Assembly (NCBI RefSeq): GCF_002252755.1
Contig: NZ_NHOY01000028.1
Span: forward strand, 1 to 47,629
Direction of reading: 5' to 3'
Origin: Halorubrum sp. Hd13
GTDB taxonomy: Archaea > Halobacteriota > Halobacteria > Halobacteriales > Haloferacaceae
Length of the DNA stretch: 47,629 bases
Part shown: positions 47,272-47,629 of the stretch, in pieces
Layout: the number at the start of each line of letters is the position of its first letter
Numbering within the stretch: position 1 is the stretch's first letter
Translations under genes and position numbers: made by a program
Notes under the pieces: generated by a model
The model's input: only the letters and a program-made list of their open reading frames with translations
What the model was told of the DNA's origin: nothing
The model's database searches: none

Positions 47272-47629
47272 ATGCCCGAAAACGACCGCCTCAGCGGCTG
47301 TTTAGACGAGATCAACTTAGAGTTTGTGGAGCGAGAGGCAACACCGCGGCTGTTGATGAAGCTCAGTATTCAGCTCCACCTTGCTTGATTATCGCTTTCG
47401 AATACTGTTTCGTTTCTTGAGGTATTCGGTGTTGAAAGAGTTCGATCCACCGTTCATAACTGGGTTCACAAGGCCGATTTACAGCCGGAATCTGGTCGAA
47501 ACCCGAATCACGTTGCAGTTGATGAAACTGTGATTCAGCTTGACGATAAACAATACTGGCTGTACGCTGCTGTCGATCCCGATTCAAACGATTTGCTCCA
47601 CACAAAGCTTGAACCGACACGAACAAACG
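47272..47629 (+). pseudogene. IS6-family transposase with in-frame stop, 3' end outside window
   Basis: ATG 47272: MPENDRLSGCLDEINLEFVE, REATPRLLMKLSIQLHLA, then TGA (47386), and in the same frame LSLSNTVSFLEVFGVERVRS, TVHNWVHKADLQPESGRNPN, HVAVDETVIQLDDKQYWLYA and AVDPDSNDLLHTKLEPTRTN to the window end. This is a haloarchaeal IS6-type transposase (ISH14/ISH15-like). VAVDETVI holds the first catalytic Asp. The stop replaces what is normally a Gly codon (GGA to TGA), a single substitution. The left end of the IS is near 47215-47230, inside the integrase gene. Confidence 0.8.

Noticed and set aside
1-47629. CRISPR array
   Set aside because: The recurrent short sequences are mobile-element ends at irregular distances, not regularly spaced direct repeats.

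Overview
The window is haloarchaeal. Its proteins are strongly acidic, and it contains families largely confined to Halobacteria: HTH-10/bacterio-opsin-activator regulators, a HalX-like response regulator, Tat lipoproteins, an archaeal pilin, an Orc1/Cdc6 fragment and haloarchaeal IS elements. Composition is a mosaic. About 1-2.9 kb is AT-rich, about 3.1-16.7 kb has the GC-rich codon use of a haloarchaeal core, and about 17-47.6 kb is of lower GC, gene-poor and full of mobile-element relics. It looks like a genomic island or (mega)plasmid-like segment, with accessory DNA on both sides of a more ordinary block. No rRNA, tRNA or CRISPR array was seen.

Layout. (1) 1-2.8 kb: three unrecognised AT-rich genes. 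(2) 3.1-16.7 kb: a RadA-like protein and a partner followed by a dead polB2 start; a membrane protein divergent from an HTH regulator across a perfect palindrome; two UspA proteins; an SDR oxidoreductase; a QueC homologue with an altered PP-loop; a TumE-like/winged-helix pair; several small hypothetical genes; a decayed TnpB that cuts a DUF7544-type gene; and a GIDE-like protein with an ABC ATPase/permease operon. (3) 17-30.5 kb: a Tat lipoprotein, two hairpin-rich IS605-derived relics, Orc1/Cdc6 and TRAM remnants, a pilin, a third UspA, two CPBP membrane proteases, a response regulator, two histidine kinases, a BAT-like regulator and several tiny membrane proteins. (4) 30.5-47.6 kb: an archipelago of short elements sharing the terminal repeat GGCTCTGTTGAAATCC. 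Between them lie small membrane or secreted proteins, a regulated cluster of three membrane proteins, and at the right edge a tyrosine-integrase fragment cut by an IS6-type transposase.

The most interesting signal is the family of short, non-autonomous elements in region 4. They have 16-bp inverted ends, and three copies have exact 8-bp target duplications (GAACAGAT, ACGCTACC, GCTTCACG). Instead of a transposase they carry tiny membrane-protein genes (34, 70 and 133 aa), and a related element without a visible duplication carries an antitoxin with a cut toxin. One insertion splits a CPBP protease gene that can be rejoined in frame by deleting the element and one repeat copy. An IS5-type transposase at 35.1 kb has the same ends but lacks one predicted catalytic aspartate. 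A second signal is a set of three related hairpin-rich elements (17.8, 20.5 and 43.1 kb) whose stems vary in a compensatory way, as expected of structured RNA derived from IS200/IS605-type ends. All family assignments are from reading the sequence only; no database search was run.
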